A DNA stretch of 64,000 nucleotides from Pseudocercospora fijiensis CIRAD86 (taxonomy: Eukaryota > Ascomycota > Dothideomycetes > Mycosphaerellales > Mycosphaerellaceae): assembly GCF_000340215.1 (NCBI RefSeq), contig NW_006921535.1, forward strand, positions 62,001-126,000, read 5' to 3'. Positions 19,873 to 30,029 of this stretch are shown piece after piece. The stretch's first letter is position 1; every line of letters starts with the position of its first letter. The translations under genes and the position numbers were made by a program. The notes beneath the pieces were generated by a model. That model searched no databases, was not told the origin of the DNA, and was given only the letters and a program-made list of their open reading frames with translations.

Positions 19873-20580
19873 GAGAATAGTTCTATAAGGGAGGCGATAA
19901 ATAGTAAATAGGGCTAGTCGACGTCGCGCGCGAGAGCGAGCGTTCCTATCGCTAGTTATAGCTAATTAGCCCGCGGCCCTTACCGTATCGCTAGTTATAG
20001 CTAATTAGCCCGACGCGGGCGTAGTCGAAATACGACTAAGAATACGACTGCCTTCTTATTTAGCTCGTAATATACGTAGGCGGCCTACGAGTAGGTACGA
20101 GAATATATTCTTTTATACCTTCGATATTATAATATCGAATAAATAGAGAATAGTTCTATAAGGGAGGCGATAAATAGTAAATAGAGCTCGTCGACGTCGC
20201 GCGCGAGGGCGAGCGTTCCTATTGCTAGTTATAGCTAATTAGCCTACGGCCCTTACTATATCGCTAGTTATAGCTAATTAGCCTAACGCGGGCGTAGTCG
20301 AGATACGACTAAGAATGCGACCGCCTTCTTATTTAGCTCGTAATATACGTAGGCGGCCTATAAGTAGGCGCGAGAATATATTCTTTTATACCTTCGATAT
20401 TATAATATCGAATAAATAGAGAATAGTTCTATAAGGGAGGCGATAAATAGTAAATAGGGCTCGTCGACGTCGCGCGTAAGGGCGAGCGTTCCTATCGCTA
20501 GTTATAGCTAATTAGCCCGCGGCCCTTACTATATCGCTAGTTATAGCTAATTAGCCTAACGCCGGCGCCCTACTATACGC
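19873..20580. repeat. 273-bp tandem array, about 2.5 copies
   Basis: GAGAATAGTTCTATAAGGGA begins units at 19873, 20146 and 20419 (offsets 273 and 273, 91 codons each). Within each unit the segment CGCTAGTTATAGCTAATTAG is itself repeated twice. The third copy is incomplete and ends just before the telomere-like stretch. Confidence 0.9.
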
Positions 20581-20602
20581 CCGCTATACGCCTAACCCTA
20601 AC
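20578..20602. repeat. Short interstitial telomere-like sequence
   Basis: CCTAACCCTAACCCTAAA, three imperfect units of the fungal telomere repeat CCCTAA. It lies at the junction between the helicase tandem array and the E2b fragment. It may be a repaired break or a chance sequence in a CTA-rich region. Confidence 0.4.
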
Positions 20603-20621
20603 CCTAAAGTACCCTATAGTA

Positions 20622-22269
20622 TAGAGATAGAGGCCTCTCGCCGATCCTATTAACTAAGAATATCTATAGTTCCTATAAGGGCGACTCTATTACGTATCTT
20701 ATTACCGAAATCGATATAGTTCCTAAGGCCTCTATAGGTAAAGCTCCTACCGCTCTATCTATCTATTAATAGCTCGACGACCTTAGTAAGCTAGGTAAAG
20801 AGCAGTTCTCTATATATACTAACTATATTAAGAAGGCTACTAAGGTCTATAGTCTCTATACTAGTACTAAGGCGAGTGTCCTCGTCGGTCGCCTATTAAA
20901 GATTAGTCGTAAGGTTACTAATTAGGATGCCTTTACTACCCTTAAGACTAGTTATACTAACTAGTTTCCTAGACGTTCTACTACCGCCCCGACTTCCCTA
21001 AGACTCTACGTATTTAACCCTACTAGTACTATTACTCGCGATCTTACGCTAACTAAGCGTTAGTATAAGTTAGTCGCTAGTATTCTCGGCTAAAGTACCT
21101 CCTTCGACCGCTTTCGTTAGACTAGTAATACTATCTTCCTTCGAGTCTTCGGTTAGATATAGTCGCCTTATAGAGCGTATCTTCCTCTTATCGTCGACCT
21201 AATATAGGAGGAGTTTCGTATATTCTTTTAGTATATACGTAAACTACCTAAGTCTAAGTAGGAAGGCCGCAATACCCTTTAAACCTATAGAGTAAGTAAC
21301 TAAATCGTCCGTTAGTATCCTACCTTATAGCTCTTAGCCGTTACCCTTCGACCTAATTATATATATAAGCTTATCTCCGTTCCTAAGCCTACTAAGTACT
21401 TTAAGGTAGGTAATAGCGGTTATAAGAACTGCCCTACTAAGGAGACTTCTTATCTCGGATAAGATATAGTTAAGCTCGTAGCTAGTAAGGATGCTAGCTA
21501 TCTATATATTAAGGTTTCTCTTATATCTAAAGATAAGACTGCCTATTTAACTATTATCGAGGGTATATACGAACTAGAGGTCTTCGAGAACTAGGTTAAG
21601 AAGCTTAATACCCGTAGCCTAGTTCTACTAAATAAGATTAGTAAGCTTACTAATAAGTACCTTACTAACGACGACCTCGGCTATATATTCGATAGTTAGC
21701 CTAACGAAGGCGAGGTAGCTTAGTAGATCCTTAACCCTCTAAAGGAATACGAAGTCTCTATTTAGATACTATACCTTCCGTATAGTAATCTAAAGCCCGA
21801 GAGCGACTATATATTAATCGACCTAGGCTACTCTCGTATTATTAATAGTACTAAGATTAAGGGCTACGATAACTTAACTATCGCTAAGGTTACTAAGGTA
21901 TACTATAATCTAACCGCCCTTCTAGGTTCGAATACCTTCGTACCGTTCGCCTTCTCTACCGCTATCTTAGTCGAAGGCCTTAGTTATATTTCTAATACCC
22001 TAGTCGGTAGAATTCCTTAGTTAAGTTACGTTATTTAGAACGAAGTTAAACAAATCCTCTAGTTTAGTAAGGAGGAGCTTAAGGACTATCTATACGAGTA
22101 GGAGAAGGCTATATAGGATACGGCTACTAACCTCCTTATTAATTAAGCTTACTACGAGGCTAAGTACTTTAGTACTAATAGCTTCTATACCTACGGAGCA
22201 GTTTAGGAGAACCGCCTAGCTAATAAGGTTATTACTAGTAAGGATTACGGTATATTAAAGCAGTAGTAA
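20622..22269 (+). pseudogene. Third-ORF protein of E2 family, C-terminal part (E2b)
   Basis: Frame readable through RIP stops and homologous to 49640-47985 on the other strand. Visible pieces are YTNYIKKATKVYSLYTST, VFNPTSTITRDLTLTKR, KLVASKDASYLYIKVSLIS, NLKPESDYILIDLGYSRII and SNTFVPFAFSTAILVEGL. I do not recognise the family; it is not Gag, protease, RT, RNase H or integrase. It directly precedes the 3' LTR with a palindromic element in between, the position where envelope-like or accessory ORFs lie in some retroelements. Confidence 0.6.
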
Positions 22270-22452
22270 GTGTTTACTTAGGAAGTTATTTTTATATATT
22301 AATAGAATCTAGGAATAATACTACCCTAGGGGTATTATTACGGAGTTTCTAAAAAATAGCCTTAGCTAAAGTACCTAAGGCTATATAACTATTTGTTTGT
22401 TTTTAGCGCGTAATATAAAACGTATCTAGTTAGATACGAAGAAAGGGAGAGA

Positions 22453-22732
22453 TATTAGCTAGTAACCGGCCCTATATACCTAGGCTAAGTTTTAAGCCTA
22501 TATAAGAGGCCTCCTTCTATATTATAGATAGGGTACTAACCTTATATAGTATATTATTTACATTACACTTCTATAATGCCTATATTGTAGGGCTCTAGTT
22601 ATTAGCCTAAGTAACGGTCTTATTATCCTATTATACTAAACATAGCTACCTATATTACTATAGGTTATATTACCCTCGGTAGCCTATACTATTACTAGTA
22701 GTAGTAGTAGTAGTATTAGTTTCCGTCCTTTA
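22453..22732 (+). repeat. LTR of E2b (3' LTR, plus orientation)
   Basis: 280 bp, starting TATTAGCTAGTAACCGG and ending GTTTCCGTCCTTTA. The usual TG...CA ends appear to have become TA...TA by RIP. It is the reverse complement of 23391-23673, 47515-47794 and 59554-59833, apart from transitions and a trinucleotide-length change at the ACTACT run. Confidence 0.88.
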
Positions 22733-23673
22733 GTAGTATTAGAATTTAGCCTCCTAGGGGTCGCCTAACTACCTCTAGGAGCTTAGTTTAGTAAATTTAA
22801 ACGAAAGCCGCTTAGAGGGAGAGACTATAATCTCTATTTATACCTAGATCCTAGAAACTAGCTCGTATCTCCTTTAGCTAAGTAGGGGGGCGGTAGCCTT
22901 CTTTTTCTAGTAGAAGGCTAAGTACTATCTATACGAGGCTACGAATCTAGGAACGCCCTACCCGATTAATAGGGGACTCCCTAGCTATCCGACCTATAAT
23001 CCGTATTTACTATCGATTAATAGTCTTAGTATACTAAGTAAGGCCGATAGGTAATTAATCTATCTCCTCCTTAGGCGGGGCTTATCTCGAGTAAGCGGTA
23101 CTAAATAGGTCTTCGACCTAGAGCCGAGTCCTTAGAAGCTAGCTATAGTTATAGACTAGGCCCTAAGCTATAATAGTCCTAAGGGTTTATAGCTTTTCGG
23201 GGTTAAAGAGATACCCTCGTTAAGAGGTTTCTTCGCTTATCGTAATAGCCCCTTAAGATACTTCTATATCGTTTATATCGTAGGCTCTTATCGTACCCTT
23301 ACTCTAGTTATAGCTATTCGTACCCTAGGACTACCTTCGATATACCCGAACCTATTAGATATAAAAAGATAGCCCTACCTTCGGCTCTAATAAAGGACGG
23401 AAACTAATACTACTACTACTACTAGTAGTAGTAATAGTATAGGCAACCGAGGGTAATATAACCTATAATAATATAGGTAGCTATATTTAGTATAATAGGA
23501 TAATAAGACCGTTACTTAGGCTAATAACTAGAGCCCTATAATATAGGCATTATAGAAGTATAATATAAACAATATACTATACGAGGTTAGTACTCTATCT
23601 ATAATATAGAAGGAGGCCTCTTATATATACTTAAAACTTAGCCTAGGTATATAGGGCTAGTTACTAGCTAATA
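22733..23673 (-). mobile_element. E2c: 5' leader and LTR of another E2 copy
   Basis: Minus-oriented fragment equivalent to about 58896-59833: LTR at 23391-23673, putative primer-binding site at 23368-23389 and leader at 22733-23367. Gag and everything further downstream are missing. With E2b it forms an inverted LTR pair. Confidence 0.85.
23391..23673 (-). repeat. LTR of E2c
   Basis: 283 bp, plus-strand start TAAAGGACGGAAACT and end TTACTAGCTAATA. It carries an (ACT/AGT)n run near 23405-23432, slightly longer than in the E2 LTRs. The flank after it, CTAGAGTACGACG, opens the next region. Confidence 0.85.
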
Positions 23674-23689
23674 CTAGAGTACGACGATA

Positions 23690-25975
23690 GAGGACTAACG
23701 TAACTAGTATAAGAGTAGGAATAGCAAAGATCTAGTAAGGCTAAAATAGAAGTATAGCGACGATAAGGCGGATCGGAGTAACGATATAAAGCTATTAAAA
23801 CGACGTAAGAAGCGAGATAAAGGCTTAACGACTTCTAGTAAAGAACGTTTAAATCGAAAGAAGGGCTTACTCGAAGTAAGGGAGTAAATCTTATATAACG
23901 AGACGCGTCGTAAACTATTCGCTATTACGTTAACTAGAGCTAGAAGATATAAGACGATGTTTCCTACTACCTAAACCCTAGTATAGGTAGACGAAACAAT
24001 TAAGAAAATATATAGTAAAAACTACGATCGATTACTAGCTTTACGTATAATAGTACTATAGCTAGGTAGCTATATACCGTCGAGAGACGTAGTCTAAGTA
24101 GTCGGTAGAGATCCCGATATAATAGTATCGAGACTAATATTAGAATAGTTGCGAGAAGCTATACGAAAGGAGCGAGGCTATATTAATACCTATATCCGAT
24201 CGACCTTAATAAACTAAGTACTAATCGTAATAACCGATACTCTAAAAAGGATAGTATACGCTAAGAGGATACTCGATAACTAAATCTTCGAGTACTATAA
24301 CGAGAAACTAGTAAGATCCCCTCTAAAATAGTATAGTTACTAGATAATAGCTAATAGTCGATATATACTACGCGCTACCTTAGTAAGCTTATATACAAAT
24401 GTCTAGCGGGTATACTACTCTAGTAGGATCGGCGAGGCTAGAAGACATATATTAAATAGTACTACTATAAAGTTACCCCTTTTATAATATTATCTACTAC
24501 TATAGTACTTAGTAGAATACTAACCGGATAGTCGATAGAGTCCTATTTAACTAAAGTTAGAGATAAAGCGATCTAGCTAGCCTTAGATTATAAGTTAATA
24601 TACTAGCCGTTCCTAGATCGGATAACTACGTAGAATACGACGGATTAAGCTACTCGTAACCTTCGGTTATCGAAAGCGTAGAAGATATATATATAGTATA
24701 TAGGTAGAGTATAGGATATCCCTAAATTATTAATAAATAACTTTAAGAGCGTATATAACGATATCGATATACTTATAGCAATCGATATCGTTTTAGATTC
24801 CGACGATAAAGATAGATCGATCGAGCGCTATAGTAAGAGTAGTCTACGAGCGCCGTATTTCTCTTACCTACTAATATAACCGATAGGTCCTAAAGCGTCT
24901 ACCGGGTAACAATTAAGTAAATAACTTAAAGCTAGCGATAATACGATAGATAAGTTAGTAGAGGCGGAGGCCCTATCTAAGAAAAACGATATTAGACTAC
25001 CTATACTATAGAGCAGTTTCTAAGCGATAGATTAGGAGCCGATAGAGGTTACTAATCCGTTTACTTCGGTATAGGGAAGTAACGGTACGAGTATAACCGA
25101 GACAATAGAATATAATAGAACCGAAGACAATTAATATAAAAGGTATAGATATACCGCGGTAATAATAATAGGGAAAGGATTGCGAGCTAATTACTATACG
25201 AATAGTAGGTATTCTAACTAGTCTTATATAATAGATAAGACTTTATTCGCGGTAGTAAGTAATCGCGTTAGGGATATATTAGGGCTAGAAGAGAGAGAGT
25301 AGATATAGTAGGCGGATATAGAGGCGGACAGCGGCAAAGTTAAAGAGATAGTATTTAACGAAGAGACGTAGGATCGAAGAATTAAGAGATATATAGTAAA
25401 AGAGAAGAAGAAGTCGAAAGGAAATAAACGAAAGAAGGTAGAGATATATCGCTTTAATATAGCCGTAGAGGACAAATAGAATACATTCTTATTAACCGTA
25501 ATAAATAGATACTCTATATAATATAACGAAATCTATTAATACTATATAAGTCGGTCGCTAAGTCGGTACTAACTTAGTATATATAGTAGACGTATACAAA
25601 TGCTAGTAGTTACCCGAGTATACGTATAAACGTTAGATATTAGTAGAAGTAATAATCGTATAATATATAGATTCGATAGAAAATATAATTTAAAGGCTAG
25701 TACTAGTACCTACGACGACTCGAGCTTTACTCGATATACGAGTTAGACGGTAAAGAATAAAATTCTAACTACGATTAGATTTACTAGAATTTCTAGATCG
25801 CGACGATCCTATTAGATAAGATCTTTAACGTACGATCCTAAGGATCCTAAGGATTCTAAGGATCCTAAGGATTCTAAGGATCCTAAGGATTCTAAGGATC
25901 CTAAGCGATCCTAAGCGATCCTATCGATAGGATTATCGCGATTAGTAAAACAGTTTCTATAATAAACGACTAAAA
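23690..25975 (+). pseudogene. Unrecognised long coding remnant
   Basis: A single plus-strand frame of about 750 codons is readable when RIP stops are ignored. It begins near RIED-RN-YKSRNSKDLV, a basic helical segment (KLLKRRKKRDKGLTTSSKER), followed by LYNETRRKLFAITLTRARRY, LRIIVLQLGSYIPSRDVV and a region rich in Asp, Asn and Thr. It ends in a Lys-Asp-Pro-Lys-Asp-Ser repeat encoded by the tandem array at 25840-25922. No catalytic motif is apparent and I do not recognise a family. The frame is cut at 25975 by the broken edge of hAT-C. An 83-codon open stretch on the opposite strand (25224-25475) is only its antisense. It could be a host gene fragment or an ORF of a further transposon. Confidence 0.5.
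25840..25922. repeat. Tandem array of GGATCCTAAGGATTCTAA units
   Basis: Four to five copies of an 18-20-bp unit made of two near-identical 9-mers, GGATCCTAA and GGATTCTAA. It encodes Lys-Asp-Pro/Lys-Asp-Ser repeats in the frame of the preceding ORF. The alternation GATCC/GATTC looks like partial C to T mutation of one ancestral unit. Confidence 0.85.
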
Positions 25976-28070
25976 GGTAGTACTATAATATTTATATAAC
26001 TTAGTATAGGAGGTATCTATAGCTTTCGTTATAGCTACTTTCTAGGGAACGCTCTTCTTAGCTAGCTTAGCTATAGTTTCGTCGAGCTCGTTAAAGAGCT
26101 AGTTATAGTACGTAAAGATAAGGTAGATCGTTAGTCCTTAGGTTCTTCTAATCGTAGTAGTAACCTTCGCGTAATACTTACTAATATCGACGAGATACTC
26201 TACTTAGCGCTATTCGGTAGGAGTAAGCCCGAGCTACTTAACACCTTCGGAACTCTAAGAGATCTTAAGAGTAGTACGTAAAGTATATCCTCTTATAACT
26301 ATATAGAAAGTCGAATCGAACTAAGTCTTAACGTCTTAGATAAAACAGAGTAGGCGCTAAGGAGGCCGCTTTTACTATCGCTTATTCTATATAATATTCT
26401 AGGTATCGGTTTTAGGGCGCTCGATTAGGTTCTTTTAAATAGCCTCGAATCGGTTATATCTCTATAAGCTCGAGTTCGTATATATTACTAGACGACGAAG
26501 CTAGAGAAAAAGAGTTAGAACTATACTAGGTTGCTAGCTACGGGTACCGGCTACGGACAAAAGTTATACCTTATATAAAGTAAGAGCGAGGCTCTCTACC
26601 TTATCCTATTTTATTACTATAACGAGTTTCTCGACTTTCGACTTTACTTTATCCTTATCTAGGATCTTCTATTAGTCGTTATTTAATAGTGCAATTTTAA
26701 GCGTCTTAGAGAGGGCTCGGATCGCGATTTAAACTATATAAGCGAGATAGGGAAACTTCTCTAAGGATATAACTAGTATCGACGTCGGCTCCGATTTAAT
26801 AGGGCTAGAGCTATTACTAGGCTCCTCTTTATCGTTATTATCGTATATATTATTATATATATCCGGAATCGTAGCGAGCTTAATATTCGGAACCCTAAGC
26901 TAGATTATAGACCTTATAATCTCCTCTATATACTCGACCCTATTAATACGATTAGTAATTTTAAAGATATACGCGAGTGAATTATATATATAACGCCTTA
27001 TATAATATTCGATTATTACTAGTATTATCCGTAGTAATCGAGATTAGTTTCGTTATTACGCTAACCCTATCTATTACCGTATAGATAAGCTTTACTATAT
27101 CTTTACTAGTATAGGAACCTAGAATTTTAGGGAATCCGATTATAAGTTCCTAGAGTTTCTAATCCGAATTAATAAAGTATAGTATAATCGAGAGGAAGGA
27201 GGCTCTTATAGTCCGGCTTAACTAGCTATCGATAGTAATAGCTACTTAGCGAGTATTACGGAGGATCTCCCGAATATCGTCTAACGTAGCCTCTTTATTC
27301 TTTTCGAATATAATACGCTATATTATAGTACCGAGAAATAGGGGAGGGTAGTTTATAAGATATAGGTATATCTTCTATATAGACTCCCTTTCGTAAAAGT
27401 CTTCTAGAAGACCGTTTATAGCTAGCATTTCGTTTACTAGTTACTTAAAGTCTTCGGGGGAGAAATTAGTAGCTTTTAATCCTAGAGCTTCCTTAGGCGT
27501 AGCCTATAATAATTAGCTATATCTCTATAGTTAATTAAAGTAGCTAGAATCTATAGCCGGTAGCTATAGCCGGCATTTTAGAAGACGTACCTCTTTCTAG
27601 AACGCTATATCTATATTAACTCTCCTCTCTTCTTAAGATTCCCGATACCGTTTAGAATAGAGATAGTTCGTAGGCGATAAGTTCCTATCCCCTAGTTTCG
27701 GGTATTTTAAGATTAAACCGTAGAAGTTATAGACAATTACTAGTTAACCTTTAAGTCGAGAAGTCGTATAATAGTATAATGCCCCCTCTATAAAGAACTT
27801 CTAGAATGTATCTATTCGCTCCTTACTCCCTTATCGTATCGAGTACTTCTAGAGTTTATACTCCTTCGAACGTAAGTATAAAGGGAACTATATCTTATAG
27901 ACCTATTAATTAAACTGCTCTATATACTCGGGTTTCTAAAGATACGCCTAGCTAGCCTTTTCGAAGGTTTCCGGGTTAATACTCGATATTCTTATATCTC
28001 CGAATAACCTTCTACTTAGACTCTATAAAGGTAAGAACTAGGTAGTAGTACTCTATAATAAATTCCTACT
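25976..28070 (-). pseudogene. hAT transposase fragment, hAT-C copy
   Basis: Homologous to 1886-3983. The ITTDNASNN motif region is at about 27011-27045, now further mutated. The intron equivalent to 11633-11701 can be seen near 26520-26570 with GCTAGC replacing GCCGGC. The C-terminal dimerisation region is missing. It is more heavily mutated than hAT-A and hAT-B, which fits an older copy. Confidence 0.78.
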
Positions 28071-28209
28071 ACTAGGATTCGGAGAGGATAAATCTAGCCC
28101 TAATCGTCGTCTAGGACTTAATAGGCTCGAAGGTAAGTATACGACCTCCTCTCGACGTTATCGTAATCTCGCTCGTATACTAGACTATTTCGACTATCGT
28201 CTCGTTATT

Positions 28210-29557
28210 ACCCTTCCTAGTATAGCGCCTAGTATATATATAATATCGGTCGGTATATTTTAAAGTTTCGTATAGTAAGGTAAGGACTTAGGAGTAGTAG
28301 ATATATACTAGTAGCTATAGGGAAACACCCTTTCTTTTATAGTATCGTATCGTTAGGAATAGCTAGGTAGTATATAGCTAGCTACCTTTTTTTTGTTTCC
28401 TAGCTACTTAACTACTAGATTTTTTTCCTAGCTACCCTAGCTAGCCTAACTACTAGAATTTCTTTCCTAGCTATCCTAACTACCTAAATTTTGCCTTCTA
28501 TACGGCGGCTCTCTCCTACTAACGGAACCGAGCTACTATACCTAACGAATCTAAGCTCGTTTTTAGTCTTAATCTATCCTCTTTTAGTATAAGATACTCG
28601 ATAAGCAAATGCTTAGGCCGAGTCTAACTACGAAACCTAAGACTAACTAATAGCTCTATTAACTAATCCTAATCCTCAAACTCTTTCCGCTTCTTAGTAA
28701 AGACCTTAAAGAGCGCTCGAGCTTCTTCGGATACCTACGGAGTAGTCGAGATAAAGCCGTATCGCTAAAATAGGTAATCCTTCGGAGGCTTATATAGAGA
28801 TTTAGAGAATTCTAACGCTAACCTATCCTACTAGTAGCTTAGATTCCGGATATAAGCCCTCTCTACCTTAGTAAAGATTTTATATAGTAGTAGTACTCTA
28901 CCCTCGAGAAACGCTTTCTATTTAACTATTAGTATCTACCGGCTACGAACGCCGGCTATATATACCGAGTATAGAATAATTACCTATATCCCTTCCTTCT
29001 TTAGTAATACTTCTACTGTCCCTAGATACCTAGCCCCGATCGTATTAATCGTAAGCTACTTTGCCTTTATAGACGTAAAGGCTTCGCTCTAATACTAATA
29101 AAGAAACTTCTACTCTATATCGAGGATATAAAGACAACTAGTCTCGATTCTAATCCTTACTAGCTTTTCGTAGTAGCTTTAACTATAATTTTCTAGATTA
29201 ATAGGACTTCTACCTTAGCCCTTTACTAGTATCTCGTCTCTTTAACTATACTCGATCTACTTCTAGCGCTTATCGTCTATAGTATTAGGCCCTAAGACTA
29301 TACCTATTACTAGATCGATATATAGTATCTCCTCGCTTTTTTTAGTTCCTTTATTCGTAGTATTAAGCTCTATCGCGGTATCCTAAACTCTAGTATTATT
29401 GTTCTCGGCTATCTAAATATCTCCGTTACTATCGGTCGTATCGATAGAGGTAGCGGCTATAGGTCTAAATACTATTAGTTAACGTATTAAAGAAAAATAT
29501 ACTAGCTATAGCTACCGGCTACGGCTACCGGCTATAGCTACTAGCTATAGCCGCTAG
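28210..29557 (-). pseudogene. hAT accessory ORF fragment, hAT-C copy
   Basis: Equivalent to hAT-A 4120-5480, the unknown charged protein with the Gln-Leu-Gly repeat (CTAGCTACC-rich stretch at 28380-28480). The remaining N-terminal exon lies beyond E1 at 43666-43990. The coding sequence was therefore split by the E1 insertion. Confidence 0.5.
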
Positions 29558-29561
29558 CTAG

Positions 29562-29890
29562 TGTAGGCGGGACGAGTAGGTCGTAGGTAGAGGTACATAT
29601 ATAGGGAACTGTATGCTATAGGCCTAGTACTTAGTAAACTGCGAGGGGTCGGCGTAGTATTATATACTTCGAAGGGAAAACGTTGTAAATATTAAAAAGA
29701 AGAGAATGGACGTAGGGAGGGCTATATTGCAGCTAGATTAGGTACATTTCCTATATCTCTCTTGCTATATGTTATCGTAGCTGTATCTCCTTGTATTGTA
29801 TGTGTGTGTGTGTGTGTGTTCTAGGGTACAAAAACAGGGGAAGAGAGTACAAGTAGGCATACCTGTACTAAGCCGGGTTTCCCTACTACA
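29562..29890 (-). repeat. E1 3' LTR
   Basis: 329 bp, plus-strand ends TGTAGGCGGG and CCCTACTACA, so the canonical TG...CA is preserved. It contains a (TG)n run at about 29799-29819 that has escaped RIP here but is interrupted by TA in the other LTR. Confidence 0.94.
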
Positions 29891-29901
29891 TTTTCCCTCC
29901 C
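29891..29901 (-). promoter_or_regulatory. E1 polypurine tract
   Basis: TTTTCCCTCCC on the plus strand, so GGGAGGGAAAA on the minus strand, directly upstream of the LTR start TGTAGTAGGG. It primes plus-strand DNA synthesis in LTR elements and confirms the minus orientation of E1. Confidence 0.85.
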
Positions 29902-29998
29902 GGACTAAGAAGTCTGCCCTTAGACTAACGCTTCCTTACCTCCCGGACTGAAAAAAAACTCAAATACGCAAAGAAACTAAACCGACTATCCTATAACG

Positions 29999-30026
29999 GT
30001 ATCCTAGCTAGCTAGCTACTATACCC
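29999..30026. repeat. E1 boundary palindrome 4 (after the third ORF)
   Basis: CCTAGCTAGCTAGCTACTAT core, one of four copies in E1 (also 34072-34100, 39126-39152, 42797-42820). It lies between the end of the third ORF and the 3' LTR. Confidence 0.75.
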
Positions 30027-30029
30027 TAT

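Larger units (their letters stand above)
17665..20590 (-). pseudogene. UPF1/NFX1-type superfamily-1 helicase gene, RIP-broken and tandemly duplicated
   Basis: Read on the minus strand, the frame contains GSLVVLILINNKFVSRAIVA, then LNLAFAYSEELELDP, ALDASQLEALRRIL (the Gln now a stop) and ILTARLAII-GLPGTSKTY. The last is Walker A (GPPGTGKT before mutation; 18098-18122 and again 18818-18842). After it come KGDLLIIIAY-TNYAID-FL, the equivalent of IIVACQTNHALDQ in UPF1-like helicases. The order and spacing match fungal helicases with NFX1-type zinc fingers, a family that includes S. pombe Hrr1 in RNAi-directed heterochromatin; that specific identity is tentative. Downstream helicase motifs are missing, so the gene is truncated at 17665 beside hAT-B. 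Internal tandem duplications prevent a normal product. Confidence 0.75.
20620..22732 (+). mobile_element. E2b: 3' part of an E2-family Ty3/Gypsy element
   Basis: Plus-strand fragment equivalent to the reverse complement of about 49640-47515: the second half of the third ORF, the post-ORF palindrome (22311-22340), a purine-rich tract (AGAAAGGGAGAGA, to 22452) and the 3' LTR (22453-22732). Gag, pol and the 5' LTR are absent. The sequence after its LTR (GTAGTATTAGAATTTAGCC) is E2 leader, so it inserted into, or recombined with, another E2 copy in the opposite orientation. Confidence 0.85.
25976..29561 (-). mobile_element. hAT-C, left segment (truncated)
   Basis: Minus-oriented third hAT copy, matching hAT-A from about 1886 to 5485 (offset near 24090 around the catalytic motif). 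The inner end containing the transposase C-terminus and the histone genes is absent: homology stops abruptly at 25976 within the transposase. The element is interrupted at 29561 by E1 and resumes at 43666. The last four bases, CTAG at 29558-29561, are the E1 target duplication. Confidence 0.9.

Noticed and set aside
25224..25475. Minus-strand open frame with a hydrophobic Phe/Ile-rich start
   Set aside because: Antisense of a Lys/Glu-rich stretch of the plus-strand remnant at 23690-25975; the hydrophobicity is a reading-frame artefact.
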